DNA of 64,000 nucleotides from Agrobacterium vitis (GTDB lineage: Bacteria; Pseudomonadota; Alphaproteobacteria; Rhizobiales; Rhizobiaceae). The notes under the pieces are model-generated. The model did not search any database. It saw nothing but the letters and a program-made list of their open reading frames with translations, and was not told where the DNA came from. This document shows, piece by piece, positions 32,131 to 41,224 of the stretch (its first letter is position 1; every line of letters begins with the position of its first letter). The position numbers were made by a program, and so were the translations under genes. Where the stretch lies: positions 434,001-498,000 of the forward strand of contig NZ_CP118261.1 in the NCBI RefSeq assembly GCF_013337045.2, in the 5' to 3' direction.

Positions 32131-35100
32131 TCAGCCGCTTGCGGATTCCCCATCAGGGATATCCTTTTGACTTTTTATGAAAGGCCTTTTGACAAGGTCC
32201 AGCAGGTCATCAACAAAGGTGAAAATGACGGGGATCACCAATAAGCTCAGGACGGTGGACGTGAGCAAGCCGCCAATCACAACGATAGCCATCGGTTGAC
32301 GGAAACTCGTATCGCCGCCGCTGAGGCTGAGGGCAACAGGTGCCATGCCAGCGCCCATGGCGATTGTCGTCATCACGATTGGCCGGGCGCGTTTGTGGCA
32401 GGCATCAACCAGCGCCTCATAGCGGCTCATGCCATTGCGTCGCGCCATGATGGCATATTCCACCAGCAGGATTGAATTCTTGCTGACAATGCCCATCAGC
32501 ATCAAAAGGCCGATGACTGCGGGCATCGAGAAACTCGTGCCCGTCACAATCAACGGAAAGAGCGCGCCGCCAAGCGAGAGCGGAAGTGCCATCAGGATCG
32601 TCGCCGGTTGCATGAAATCGTGGAACAACAAGACCAGCACCGCATAAATACAGAAGATGCCGATGCCCATCGCCAAGGCAAAACTGGTGAACAATTCCGA
32701 CATGCGCTCAAGCTCGCCTTGCTGGACGATATGCACTCCTGGTGGGAGATGATTGAGGCCCGGTAACGCCATCGCTTCCTTGTTGACATCTCCCAAGGCA
32801 CGACCGTTCAACTGGATGGTGAAGGTAATGTTGCGGGATCGGTCGATCCGATCAATCTCCGAGGGGCTGCCCCCGATTCGGATTCCGGCAATTGCGCCAA
32901 GTGACACTTTTCCGTTCGTCCCAGAAAGTTGCAGTTGCGAGATGGCATCAAGGTTGTGAATATATTTGGGATCGAGCCGGACACGGATATCGATCTGCCG
33001 CTGAGGAAGATTCAGTTTGGAACGGGATGTGGAATAGTCGCCGTCAGTTGCGACACGCACAACGTCCGCAATCGTATCCGAGGTGATGCCCAAAGCCGCC
33101 GCGCGGGCGAAATTCGGCGTGATTTGAATTTCGGGGGCCTGTCTGGCCGCGCTGGACGTGATGCCACCAATCCCTTTCAAGCCATGCAACTGCTCTCCAA
33201 CGGCAGCGGCTGTCTGATCGAGAAGCGTCGGATCATCGCTTGCCAGCGTTAGCTGGAGCTCGGTGCCATTGCCCCCGTTGCCGACTTCGACACGAACGCC
33301 AGTAAGCTGCTGCAAGGCATCACGCATCTGCTGCTCGATTTCCGATTGCTTCAGCTTTCGATCATCGATTGGGGTAAGATCAACCACCAATGTCGCGGTT
33401 GTAACGTCACTGGTTGTGCTGCTATCAGCACCGGCCCCACTTGTGGAGGAGCCGACGACAGTGAACACGCGCTTTATATTCTCAAGTCCGGAAATCAGTT
33501 TCACGGCTTTAAGCGACATGGCTTCTGTGTCGGAAAGCTCTGTTCCAGGGGGCATTGTCAACGTCACCTGGGTCTGAGCGTTGTCAGAGGCCGGAAAGAA
33601 GCCGGTCTTCAGCAGAGACACTGCCGAAAGTGAGACGACAAGGAAAACGATAATGCCAAGACTGGTCAGAAAGCGGTGGCGCAGACATGCGCGCACAATG
33701 GAGAGATAGGTCTTCATGATGACCCCATCCACTTCCACTTTCGGCGTCGCCTTCATCATATACGCAGCCATCATCGGCGTCAGAAAACGGGCAACCATCA
33801 GTGACGCCAGCACGGCGACGGCGGCGGTCACACCGAATTGCTTGAAGATCAACCCGGGAATACCGGCCATAAACGCGGTGGGCAGGAAAACCGCAACCAG
33901 CGTGAATGTTGTTGCAATCACGGCAAGGCCGATCTCATCTGCCGCTTCCATGGCTGCATCATAGGTTTTTTTGCCCATGCGCAGATGTCGCTCGATATTT
34001 TCAACCTCGACGATTGCATCGTCAACGAGAATCCCCACCACCAGCGAAATCGACAGAAGAGAAATCGTATTGAGGCTGAAATTCGCGAGATAGATCACAA
34101 GGAATGTCGGAATAATCGAGAGTGGCAAAGCAACGGCAGAGAGGATGGTTGCTCGAAAATCGCGCAAGAAAAGAAAGACCACGACAATTGCCAGGGCCGC
34201 TCCCTCATACAGCATGTGCATCGAAGCGTCATAATTGTCGATTGTTGGCTGAACCGTTGTGTAGGCCTGCACAATTTCGACTTCGGGATGCTCGGCTGCA
34301 AATGTTGCCATCACCCGCGCCAGATCGGTGGCGACACCCGTATCGGAATAACCGTTGCTGCGCTTGACCTCAACGGCAATCACCGGCGTCTGCCCCAGAT
34401 AAGCAAGGGAAGACCTTTGGGAATAGTTATCGCTCACCTTGGCGATCTGGTCGAGGCGCACGCTCTTGCCATTGGAGAACGGAATTGTAATTGCTGCAAC
34501 CTCCTGTACGGAGTTGACAGCACCCAATGTCCGCACCGTCTGATGCAGTCCGTTCAAATCTCCACGCCCGCCGGACGCATTTTCCTGCACCAATTTGAGC
34601 TGCGACGACACATCTGCCGCTGTGACACCAAATGCTGTCAACAATGCCGGGTTGATATCGACATGAACTTCTCGATCCACACCGCCAAAACGATCAACCT
34701 CTCCGACACCTTGGGCTGTCAGCAAAGCCTTGGTCATGTCATTGTCAACGAACCAGGACAGTTCCGTTTCATTCAGCTTCTTTGATCGCACAGCATAGGT
34801 CTGCAACACGGACGATTGCACCGTGACCCGTGAGACGCTTGGTGTCTGCATCGCGGATGGCAGATCGGTAACGCTGTCCACAGCGTTGCGAACTTCGTTC
34901 AGCGCTTGCTCGCCGTCTTTTTCAAGGCTGAAGGAAACGCTGATCGACACCGAGCCGTCGGTAATTGTCGTGGTGATGTGATCCAGCTTGTTGAGGGTCG
35001 CGAGCTTGTCCTCAATCTTGCGAGCGACTTCGGTTTCAAGTTGCGATGGTGCCGCACCATCCAGCGTTGCGCTAATCTTGATCGTCGGCAGATCCATGTC

Positions 35101-35214
35101 GGGAAACTGCTGAACCCTGAGCTTCTCGAAGGCAATCAAGCCACACACGGTCATGAGTGCAAACAGGAGAATAGCTGGAACCGGATTGCGGATGGAAAAA
35201 GCTGAAATGTTCAT
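32131..35214 (-). CDS. RND efflux transporter, inner-membrane pump (AcrB/MexF-like HAE1 family)
   Basis: Proton-driven multidrug efflux pump (1027 aa, normal for the family). Twelve membrane segments with two large periplasmic loops are evident. The first helix is followed by RVQQFPDMDLPTIKI, and the fourth helix region contains VGILVDDAIVEVENIER with the proton-relay Asp pair near 405-410. A conserved GLLMLMGIVSKNSILLVEYA repeat unit is near 915-935. The start overlaps the stop of the adaptor gene by four bases. It forms a tripartite envelope complex with the adaptor and NodT-type channel encoded upstream. The substrates cannot be read from sequence. Confidence 0.95.
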   Translation of the reverse strand: MNISAFSIRNPVPAILLFALMTVCGLIAFEKLRVQQFPDMDLPTIKISATLDGAAPSQLETEVARKIEDKLATLNKLDHITTTITDGSVSISVSFSLEKDGEQALNEVRNAVDSVTDLPSAMQTPSVSRVTVQSSVLQTYAVRSKKLNETELSWFVDNDMTKALLTAQGVGEVDRFGGVDREVHVDINPALLTAFGVTAADVSSQLKLVQENASGGRGDLNGLHQTVRTLGAVNSVQEVAAITIPFSNGKSVRLDQIAKVSDNYSQRSSLAYLGQTPVIAVEVKRSNGYSDTGVATDLARVMATFAAEHPEVEIVQAYTTVQPTIDNYDASMHMLYEGAALAIVVVFLFLRDFRATILSAVALPLSIIPTFLVIYLANFSLNTISLLSISLVVGILVDDAIVEVENIERHLRMGKKTYDAAMEAADEIGLAVIATTFTLVAVFLPTAFMAGIPGLIFKQFGVTAAVAVLASLMVARFLTPMMAAYMMKATPKVEVDGVIMKTYLSIVRACLRHRFLTSLGIIVFLVVSLSAVSLLKTGFFPASDNAQTQVTLTMPPGTELSDTEAMSLKAVKLISGLENIKRVFTVVGSSTSGAGADSSTTSDVTTATLVVDLTPIDDRKLKQSEIEQQMRDALQQLTGVRVEVGNGGNGTELQLTLASDDPTLLDQTAAAVGEQLHGLKGIGGITSSAARQAPEIQITPNFARAAALGITSDTIADVVRVATDGDYSTSRSKLNLPQRQIDIRVRLDPKYIHNLDAISQLQLSGTNGKVSLGAIAGIRIGGSPSEIDRIDRSRNITFTIQLNGRALGDVNKEAMALPGLNHLPPGVHIVQQGELERMSELFTSFALAMGIGIFCIYAVLVLLFHDFMQPATILMALPLSLGGALFPLIVTGTSFSMPAVIGLLMLMGIVSKNSILLVEYAIMARRNGMSRYEALVDACHKRARPIVMTTIAMGAGMAPVALSLSGGDTSFRQPMAIVVIGGLLTSTVLSLLVIPVIFTFVDDLLDLVKRPFIKSQKDIPDGESASG

Positions 35215-36317
35215 TTGGTTGCAGCCTTCACAAGCACGAGATCATTGTCGGACAGGAAGGCTCCCCCTGCTTCCACAATTTGCGCCGAAGCATCAATCCC
35301 GGAAAGGATCTCGACCCGGCCGTCATTTCGTCGGCCAATGTCCACCCGCACACGCGAAACCCGGCTATCGGCGTTAACCTTGAAGACGTAATTGATGCCG
35401 TCACTGTAAACCAAAGCGGTTTCGGGCAAGGTGAGAGCTGGCGTGACGGCCAGCTCAATGGTGCCGGATTCGTAGAGACCAACCCGGATATCGGGATCAT
35501 CAGGAAGGGTCACATAGATTGTGCCCCGTCCTGTGTCATCGCTCACAATCGGGCTTACAAGGCGGACGGTTCCCTCAAAACTCTTGCCCGATTGATCATG
35601 GCCCGATTGATCATGAATGGTGGCCTTGGCCCCGGGATGGATGCGCGGCAACTGGTAGGACGGAACTTCAGCCTGCCACTCAACGCGCCCTTGGCGCACG
35701 AGGCGAAACAGCTCCGTTCCGGCCGAGACGACATTGCCGAGATCGGCAGAACGCGTTGAGACGATTCCGCTGTCCGGTGCCGTTATCGTTGTCTGCGCAA
35801 GCGTTATTCTGCTTGATTCAAGCGAGGCTTCATCGGAAGCGAGGTCGGCGGCGTCTGTCTGTTCGGTGATGTAATAGCCAAGGGTGTCCTGATCGGACAG
35901 CGCACCGGAACCGGTGACCTTTTTTGCCCGCGCGCTATCTGCTTTTGCTTTGGCGAGAGTGGCCTTGGCAGATGCAACAGCCGCTTCCTGTTTGTGAACA
36001 TCGGCGATGGCGCTCTCATCTGACAGCCTCGCCATCACATCGCCCTTCTTCACCACAGAGCCGACATCAACCAGGACATCCGTGATTTTTAAAGAGCCCG
36101 TTTCCGCAGCAACAATGGCTTCCTGCCAAGCAGCCAACCAGCCGCTGACTGCGATCGTGTCTGCCCATTGCAATGTTTGTGGTGTGGTAACTGAGACGGT
36201 CAGCGTCGCTGACTGTGTGGTTTGTGTTTGCTCGGTCTTGGAAAAGACCATGGATGGGACGCCAAGACACGCCACCGATACAACAACCAACCCCGTACGG
36301 CGGAAAACTGAAGTCAC
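35211..36317 (-). CDS. RND efflux periplasmic adaptor (membrane fusion protein)
   Basis: Adaptor (368 aa) linking the RND pump to the outer-membrane channel. It has an N-terminal signal/anchor (about 1-30), lipoyl-like half-motifs around SLKITDVLVDVGSVVKKGD near 75-93, a coiled-coil hairpin rich in Ala/Lys (about 100-175), and a second lipoyl half with TITAPDSGIVSTRSADLGNVV near 178-198. I choose GTG at 36317, whose second base begins the TGA of the upstream channel gene and which has GGAG seven bases before; longer versions overlap that gene. An exact 15-bp tandem duplication in the gene gives HDQSGHDQSG. Confidence 0.92.
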   Translation of the reverse strand: MTSVFRRTGLVVVSVACLGVPSMVFSKTEQTQTTQSATLTVSVTTPQTLQWADTIAVSGWLAAWQEAIVAAETGSLKITDVLVDVGSVVKKGDVMARLSDESAIADVHKQEAAVASAKATLAKAKADSARAKKVTGSGALSDQDTLGYYITEQTDAADLASDEASLESSRITLAQTTITAPDSGIVSTRSADLGNVVSAGTELFRLVRQGRVEWQAEVPSYQLPRIHPGAKATIHDQSGHDQSGKSFEGTVRLVSPIVSDDTGRGTIYVTLPDDPDIRVGLYESGTIELAVTPALTLPETALVYSDGINYVFKVNADSRVSRVRVDIGRRNDGRVEILSGIDASAQIVEAGGAFLSDNDLVLVKAATK

Positions 36318-37789
36318 TGTTTTACTCCTTTGGCACTTACGTCGCTTGGCATCACGCCGCCGGAGGCATTCGGGGTCCATCCGCCGCCCATCGCCTTGTA
36401 CAGAGTGATCCAATCGCGCACGGCATCCCGTTGATTTTCCACAAGGGTCAGTTCGGCAGCCTGCAATTCGCGACGTGCATCCTCGCGATCGAGCACACTT
36501 GCTCCGCCCGCCTTCCAATTTGTGTCTATCGCTTTGAAATACGTGCGGTAGTTCTTTGCCGCGACAACAGCGTCACCAATCTGACGCTCGGTGCTATTGA
36601 CATTCACCATCGCGGTTTCCACCGCATTGATGGCGCTCAGGACACCTGACTTGTAACTGGCAACTGCCGCCTTGTAGGCCGCTTCCTTGTATTTGACGGT
36701 CGCGCGAAGCGATCCCCCGTCAAAAATCGGGATCGAAACCGACGGCCCAAAGGACCACGGCAAGCTCGTGCCGGTCGATGTCGAATGGCTCGCCGTCAGG
36801 GTCCCGCTGAGAGAAAAGCTCGGATAAAGATCGGCTTTGGCCGTCCCGATATCCGCGAGCGAGGCGGCCACTTCTTTTTCCAACGCATTCACATCCGGTC
36901 TTTGCCGGATAACGTTGGCCGGTATTGCATCAACTGAAAGCTTTGCGGGGCGCGGTATTCGTGACGAGCTTTTCTTGAGGATATCCCGCACCTTGCCTTC
37001 ATCGACGGCAACAAGTTCGGTAATCGACTTGATCAGAACTTCGCAGTCCGCTTCCTGCGACTTCAGGGAAGACGATGTGCTCGCAGCACTTGCCCTGATC
37101 AGGGCAAGATCAGAGGTCGATTTCAGCCCGGATGCGGCAGAGGCCTCCGTCGCTTTGACCGTATCGCGTTGAGAAACAAGCTCGGCCGCGTAAATGCCCT
37201 GCAATTGCCGACATGCCCTGTATTGCACGTAGTCATCGGCCACCTCAGCCGCAAGCGTGACACGCGCATCATACCAATCCGCCGTTTCCTCGGCGACGCG
37301 CTGGCGGGCAGCCTCGACGGTGTTGCGTGTCTTGCCGAAGAAATCGAGCTCCCAGGATGCATCCAGCTCTCCGGTGCCCGTGGTGGAGGGTGACACGCGG
37401 TTGGCTCTCGATCCTCGCGTTCCAGAACGGTCATCGGATCCAGAACCCGTCAGGGATGGGAAATAGTCCGCCTTTGATGAGGCCATCGTGGCGCGGGCTT
37501 CTTCGATCTCGGCGACTGCGGATTCGAGGGTCGGGCTGTTGGCTTCGGCGGTGCGCAATAGCTCTGAGAGAGCAGGATCGTCAAAGCTGCTCCACCAATC
37601 GACAAGCTGAGCGGTACTGCCTGAATGTGGCAACGTCGCATGCCACCGGCTTGCCAATTTGGAAATGTCCACATTGGACTGGGTAGCCGCCACGCAGGCC
37701 GACAACGGTACGACAATCAGGCTTAGCCACCATCTGCCATGCCGTCGTCTATTGTCCGTTTGAAGTGCATTGTCATGTGCTGGCGTCAT
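36314..37789 (-). CDS. Outer-membrane efflux channel lipoprotein (NodT family)
   Basis: TolC-like channel (491 aa). The N-terminus has a lipoprotein signal with lipobox LSAC (Cys near 32), and two long coiled-coil repeats follow, typical of NodT/OprM proteins. It should form the trimeric outer-membrane exit duct for the pump encoded downstream; order here is channel, adaptor, pump. Its end overlaps the adaptor's GTG start. It is divergent from a two-component regulator gene 155 bp away with a CpxR-type box between, so induction by that system is likely. Confidence 0.92.
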   Translation of the reverse strand: MTPAHDNALQTDNRRRHGRWWLSLIVVPLSACVAATQSNVDISKLASRWHATLPHSGSTAQLVDWWSSFDDPALSELLRTAEANSPTLESAVAEIEEARATMASSKADYFPSLTGSGSDDRSGTRGSRANRVSPSTTGTGELDASWELDFFGKTRNTVEAARQRVAEETADWYDARVTLAAEVADDYVQYRACRQLQGIYAAELVSQRDTVKATEASAASGLKSTSDLALIRASAASTSSSLKSQEADCEVLIKSITELVAVDEGKVRDILKKSSSRIPRPAKLSVDAIPANVIRQRPDVNALEKEVAASLADIGTAKADLYPSFSLSGTLTASHSTSTGTSLPWSFGPSVSIPIFDGGSLRATVKYKEAAYKAAVASYKSGVLSAINAVETAMVNVNSTERQIGDAVVAAKNYRTYFKAIDTNWKAGGASVLDREDARRELQAAELTLVENQRDAVRDWITLYKAMGGGWTPNASGGVMPSDVSAKGVKQ

Positions 37790-37863
37790 CAGATCCGGCC
37801 CTGGTTTCCCAATCGTCCGGACCGATCTTTAAAGATGTGAATGTTAAGTGCCGTCAGGGATGT

Positions 37864-37878
37864 GTAAAATTGGGTAAA
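37864..37878. promoter_or_regulatory. CpxR-type direct-repeat box
   Basis: GTAAA-ATTGG-GTAAA, an exact match to the enterobacterial CpxR consensus GTAAA-N5-GTAAA, in the gap between the efflux operon (start 37789, minus) and the response regulator gene (start 37945, plus). The 10-bp repeat period fits a head-to-tail dimer of an OmpR-family regulator. It could regulate both sides. Confidence 0.72.
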
Positions 37879-37944
37879 ATAACACTTGCTAACCGTGCGC
37901 CCGGTTTATCCTGTCCTTTATAAGTTCAATGGCAGACCAGATCG

Positions 37945-38631
37945 ATGACCAATGTACTCTTGATTGACGACGATACGGAGTTGACCACGATTCTGAGTGA
38001 GTACCTGACGGAAGAAGGCTTCACGGTATTTTCAGCGATCAATGGCAAGCAGGGACTGGCCGAGATCGCAGCCCGCAAGATCGATATGGTCGTGCTTGAT
38101 ATTATGATGCCGCAAATGAACGGAATTGATGTTCTGCAACGGATACGCCGTGTCAGCGAGGTCCCCGTCCTCATGCTCACAGCCCGTGGCGATGACGTAG
38201 ACCGCATTTCCGGCCTCAATCTGGGTGCCGATGATTATGTGGCGAAACCCTGCTCATCCGGTGAGCTTGTTGCCCGGCTGCGCGCCATCCTCAGACGCAT
38301 TGGACCAGACAAGGATGTCGAGACAGAGCAATTACGATCCGGCGATCTGGTTTTGAACCCGGCCAACAGAACTGCGGAATGGCGAGGCCTGCCGTTTGAA
38401 CTCACAGGCACGGAATTCATCCTGCTTGAAGTCCTGGTGCGCAATGCGGGACAGCTGCTGTCAAGGCAGTTTATCTCAAAGCAGGCATTTGGCCGTCCGC
38501 TCGTCGCCTTTGATCGGCGTATCGATGTCCACATCAGCAGCGTGCGGCAGAAACTGGGCCGACGGGAGGACGGGCAATCCTGGATCCAGTCCGTTCGCGG
38601 ACAAGGCTATCAACTCATCCAGGATGTTTGA
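37945..38631 (+). CDS. OmpR-family response regulator (CpxR-like)
   Basis: Two-component response regulator (228 aa). The receiver domain spans about 1-118 with acidic pair DDD at 9-11, phospho-acceptor Asp in VVLDIMMPQMNG near 54, Thr in MLTARG near 81, and Lys in VAKPC near 103. The winged-helix DNA-binding domain fills about 130-225 (LTGTEFILLEVLVRN... RRIDVHISSVRQKLG). A sensor kinase gene begins at the stop codon. The promoter contains a GTAAA-N5-GTAAA box, so autoregulation and control of the divergent efflux operon are likely; whether envelope stress is the signal is inference. Confidence 0.93.
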   Translation: MTNVLLIDDDTELTTILSEYLTEEGFTVFSAINGKQGLAEIAARKIDMVVLDIMMPQMNGIDVLQRIRRVSEVPVLMLTARGDDVDRISGLNLGADDYVAKPCSSGELVARLRAILRRIGPDKDVETEQLRSGDLVLNPANRTAEWRGLPFELTGTEFILLEVLVRNAGQLLSRQFISKQAFGRPLVAFDRRIDVHISSVRQKLGRREDGQSWIQSVRGQGYQLIQDV

Positions 38632-39911
38632 TGACAAGGCTCTTCCGCAGGTTCTTCATTTTCGTCTGGCTGGCGATGACTGTATCCATCATGGGTATCG
38701 TTTCTCTGGATAGGGTCTTCCATCTGTTTCCGCTGAAAAGCCAAAGGCAGCAAGAACGCATCTCGCTTGCGGTTCAAACCATGGGGGAGGTTCTCGAGCA
38801 AAGAGGCTTGGTCGAGGCCGGTAAGCTTGCAGAGGTTTGGGCCAGTCTCGCAAATCCGGTGGTCGTTAACATTTCGCCTGTTGCGAACATTCAATGCGCA
38901 ATGGGAACCGGAAACGACGAGGCCTTAAGTATCTACCGCCATCACGACGGCGCTTGTTTTCGCCTTTCCAGTCAACTCAAACACTATAATTTCATTGAGG
39001 AGGCACTTCCCGACTCTCTACCCTGGATCGCCACAGTTATTGCCAGTACGTTATCGGCCCTTTGGATCACACGCTATCTGGTCGGTCCTGTGGCCAAACT
39101 CAGAAACGGGCTCAGTGCCTTGGCGAAAGGCGATTTTCACACCAGAATCGGCGGCAATTTCGGAAAAGGCCAGGATGAAATCACGGCGCTGGCTATGGAT
39201 TTCGATGTGACAGCCGCACGTTTGCAGGAATTGCAGGAAGCGCAACAGCGGCTCTTTCATGATGTCTCCCATGAACTCCGCTCGCCACTCTCGAGATTAC
39301 AGGCCGTTTTGGGCGTGCTGGACAAGAATCCGAGGCGCGTCGATATGATCGCCTCGCGTATGGGGCGGGAAGTCATGCGGCTTGACGCCCTTGTCGACGA
39401 GATCCTAACGTTGGCCCGCATAAGCTCGCCCCAACATGCACCGCCAGAACGCCAGACCATTGATCTCATTGATCTGATAATCCGGATTGTCGAAGATGCC
39501 TGCTTTGAAGGGCAGGACCGCGGAATCAATGTGACCTATGCCGGATGTGACAGCTTTATCGCAACATTGAACGGAGAACTCATCTACCGGGCGATAGAGA
39601 ACGTTGTTCGAAATGCGGTCAAGTTTACAACTAACAATTCGACCGTTACCGTGACGGCGCAGGCATTTCAGGATGTCTTGTCGATCAGTGTCTCTGACAA
39701 TGGCCCCGGCGTTCCCGCTTGCGATCTAGACAGGATTTTCCTGCCATTCTCCCGATCCGAAATGGGCGAGACCGCGAAGGGTCACGGGCTTGGCCTTGCC
39801 ATTACGCGCAAAGCCCTGGAACTACATCATGGCAGCGCCGTCGCCAGCCTTACGCCAGAAGGTCACCTTTTGATGACGCTGAAAGTGCCAGCTTCACCTG
39901 GCTCAAAATAG
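38631..39911 (+). CDS. Sensor histidine kinase (CpxA-like)
   Basis: Inner-membrane kinase (426 aa) cognate to the preceding regulator. The N-terminal membrane helix (about 5-25) is followed by a periplasmic domain (about 30-120), a second helix near 125-145, and a HAMP linker with PVAKLRNGLSALAKGDF near 150-168. The dimerisation/phosphoacceptor domain has HDVSHELRSPL (His near 210), and the ATP-binding domain has an N box (ENVVRNAVKF), DNGPG and GLGLAI. The stop of the regulator overlaps its ATG (TGATG). The periplasmic domain has cysteines, for example near residues 88 and 107. Confidence 0.93.
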   Translation: MTRLFRRFFIFVWLAMTVSIMGIVSLDRVFHLFPLKSQRQQERISLAVQTMGEVLEQRGLVEAGKLAEVWASLANPVVVNISPVANIQCAMGTGNDEALSIYRHHDGACFRLSSQLKHYNFIEEALPDSLPWIATVIASTLSALWITRYLVGPVAKLRNGLSALAKGDFHTRIGGNFGKGQDEITALAMDFDVTAARLQELQEAQQRLFHDVSHELRSPLSRLQAVLGVLDKNPRRVDMIASRMGREVMRLDALVDEILTLARISSPQHAPPERQTIDLIDLIIRIVEDACFEGQDRGINVTYAGCDSFIATLNGELIYRAIENVVRNAVKFTTNNSTVTVTAQAFQDVLSISVSDNGPGVPACDLDRIFLPFSRSEMGETAKGHGLGLAITRKALELHHGSAVASLTPEGHLLMTLKVPASPGSK

Positions 39912-39955
39912 GGCGGCACGTCAGCAGGGATATCGAACTGTGAACTGCGCTAATA

Positions 39956-39986
39956 TTGACAGATACGATTAGAACATTTAGTGAAC
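39956..39986 (+). promoter_or_regulatory. LexA (SOS) box in the promoter of the radical SAM/UdgX operon
   Basis: GAAC-N7-GAAC at 39972-39986, the direct-repeat LexA box of alphaproteobacteria (GTTC-N7-GTTC on the other strand), five bases before the radical SAM ATG. A TTGACA at 39956-39961 may be the -35 element, in which case LexA would sit over the -10 region and block initiation. LexA control fits DNA-repair products. The assignment rests on pattern only. Confidence 0.7.
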
Positions 39987-39991
39987 GTCAT

Positions 39992-41224
39992 ATGAAAAAG
40001 TCACTCAAAGAACGCCTCGCCATCCTCTCGGATGCCGCAAAATACGATGCGTCTTGCGCCTCCAGCGGAACGACAAAGCGGAACGCAGCAGCCGCGGGCG
40101 GGCTGGGATCGACGGAGGGCTCCGGGATCTGCCACGCCTATGCGCCGGACGGGCGATGCATCTCTCTCCTTAAAATCCTGATGACGAATTTCTGTATTTA
40201 CGACTGTGCGTATTGTATCAACCGATCGTCCAGCAATGTTGAGCGGGCGCGGTTTTCGGTCGAGGAGGTCATCTGGCTGACGCTCGAATTCTATCGCCGC
40301 AATTACATCGAGGGTCTCTTTCTGTCCTCTGGCATCATCCGCTCTTCCGATTACACAATGGAGGAGATGGTCCGCATCGCTCGCGAATTGCGCACGACAC
40401 ATAATTTCCATGGCTACATTCATCTCAAATCTATTCCCGAGGCGTCCGCGCAACTGATTGAGGAGGCCGGGCTCTACGCTGATCGCCTTTCGATCAATAT
40501 CGAATTGCCTACCGATGCCGGCATCGGCAAATTCGCCCCGGAAAAGCGGCCCGACAACATTCGCCAGTCGATGGGCAATTTGCGCTTGAAGATCGAAGAA
40601 ATGGCCGACCCGACCCTACAGACCAAACGGCGAAAGAGGTTCGCACCCGCCGGGCAGAGCACACAGATGATCGTCGGCGCCGACGCTGCCGACGATGCGA
40701 CCATCCTTGGCACCAGTGCAAGGCTCTATGGGAGCTACGGCTTGAAGCGTGTCTACTATTCCGCCTTCAGCCCGATCCCGGATTCGTCAAAAAACCTTCC
40801 GCTGATCAAGCCGCCGCTGATGCGGGAGCATCGATTGTATCAGGCAGACTGGCTTTACCGTTTCTACGGGTTCGACATCGCAGAGATCACGGCGGCACGG
40901 CCAGACGGCATGCTCGATCTCGACCTCGATCCGAAACTGGCCTGGGCGCTTGGTCATCGCGATCGATTTCCTGTCGACATCAATCTCGCCGACAAGGAAG
41001 CGCTTCTGCGTGTGCCTGGCTTCGGCACAAAGACCGTTACATCCATTCTCTCAACACGGCGGTTCAAGCGGCTGCGGCTCGAGGATATCGGGCGTCTCAG
41101 CGTGTCACTCAAAAAAGTCCAGCCGTTCATCATTGCTGAGGGCTGGACGCCGCATCGCTTGATCGATCGCGCCGACTTGCGGGCGATGTTCATGCCAAAG
41201 CCGGAGCAATTATCGTTATTATGA
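39992..41224 (+). CDS. Radical SAM protein, putative DNA modification/repair (UdgX-linked family)
   Basis: Radical SAM enzyme (410 aa) with the cluster motif CxxxCxxC at Cys68, Cys72 and Cys75 (CIYDCAYC) and a C-terminal helix-hairpin-helix (about 328-357, NLADKEALLRVPGFGTKT) that suggests DNA binding. It belongs to the family found next to UdgX/DUF4130 genes and annotated as putative DNA modification or repair protein; its reaction is not established. I chose ATG 39992 because the SKERLAIL...AAKYDASCASSG-like N-terminus is usual and the LexA box lies immediately upstream; TTG 39956 would overlap the promoter. It overlaps the UdgX gene by four bases. Confidence 0.9.
   Translation: MKKSLKERLAILSDAAKYDASCASSGTTKRNAAAAGGLGSTEGSGICHAYAPDGRCISLLKILMTNFCIYDCAYCINRSSSNVERARFSVEEVIWLTLEFYRRNYIEGLFLSSGIIRSSDYTMEEMVRIARELRTTHNFHGYIHLKSIPEASAQLIEEAGLYADRLSINIELPTDAGIGKFAPEKRPDNIRQSMGNLRLKIEEMADPTLQTKRRKRFAPAGQSTQMIVGADAADDATILGTSARLYGSYGLKRVYYSAFSPIPDSSKNLPLIKPPLMREHRLYQADWLYRFYGFDIAEITAARPDGMLDLDLDPKLAWALGHRDRFPVDINLADKEALLRVPGFGTKTVTSILSTRRFKRLRLEDIGRLSVSLKKVQPFIIAEGWTPHRLIDRADLRAMFMPKPEQLSLL

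Noticed and set aside
33838..34785. Plus-strand open frame of 315 codons inside the RND region
   Set aside because: Antisense to the pump gene; Cys/His-rich random-looking peptide.
36318..36518. N-terminal extension of the efflux adaptor
   Set aside because: The extra 67 residues overlap the channel gene and are Arg/Cys-rich; GTG at 36317 with GGAG and the GTGA overlap fits better.
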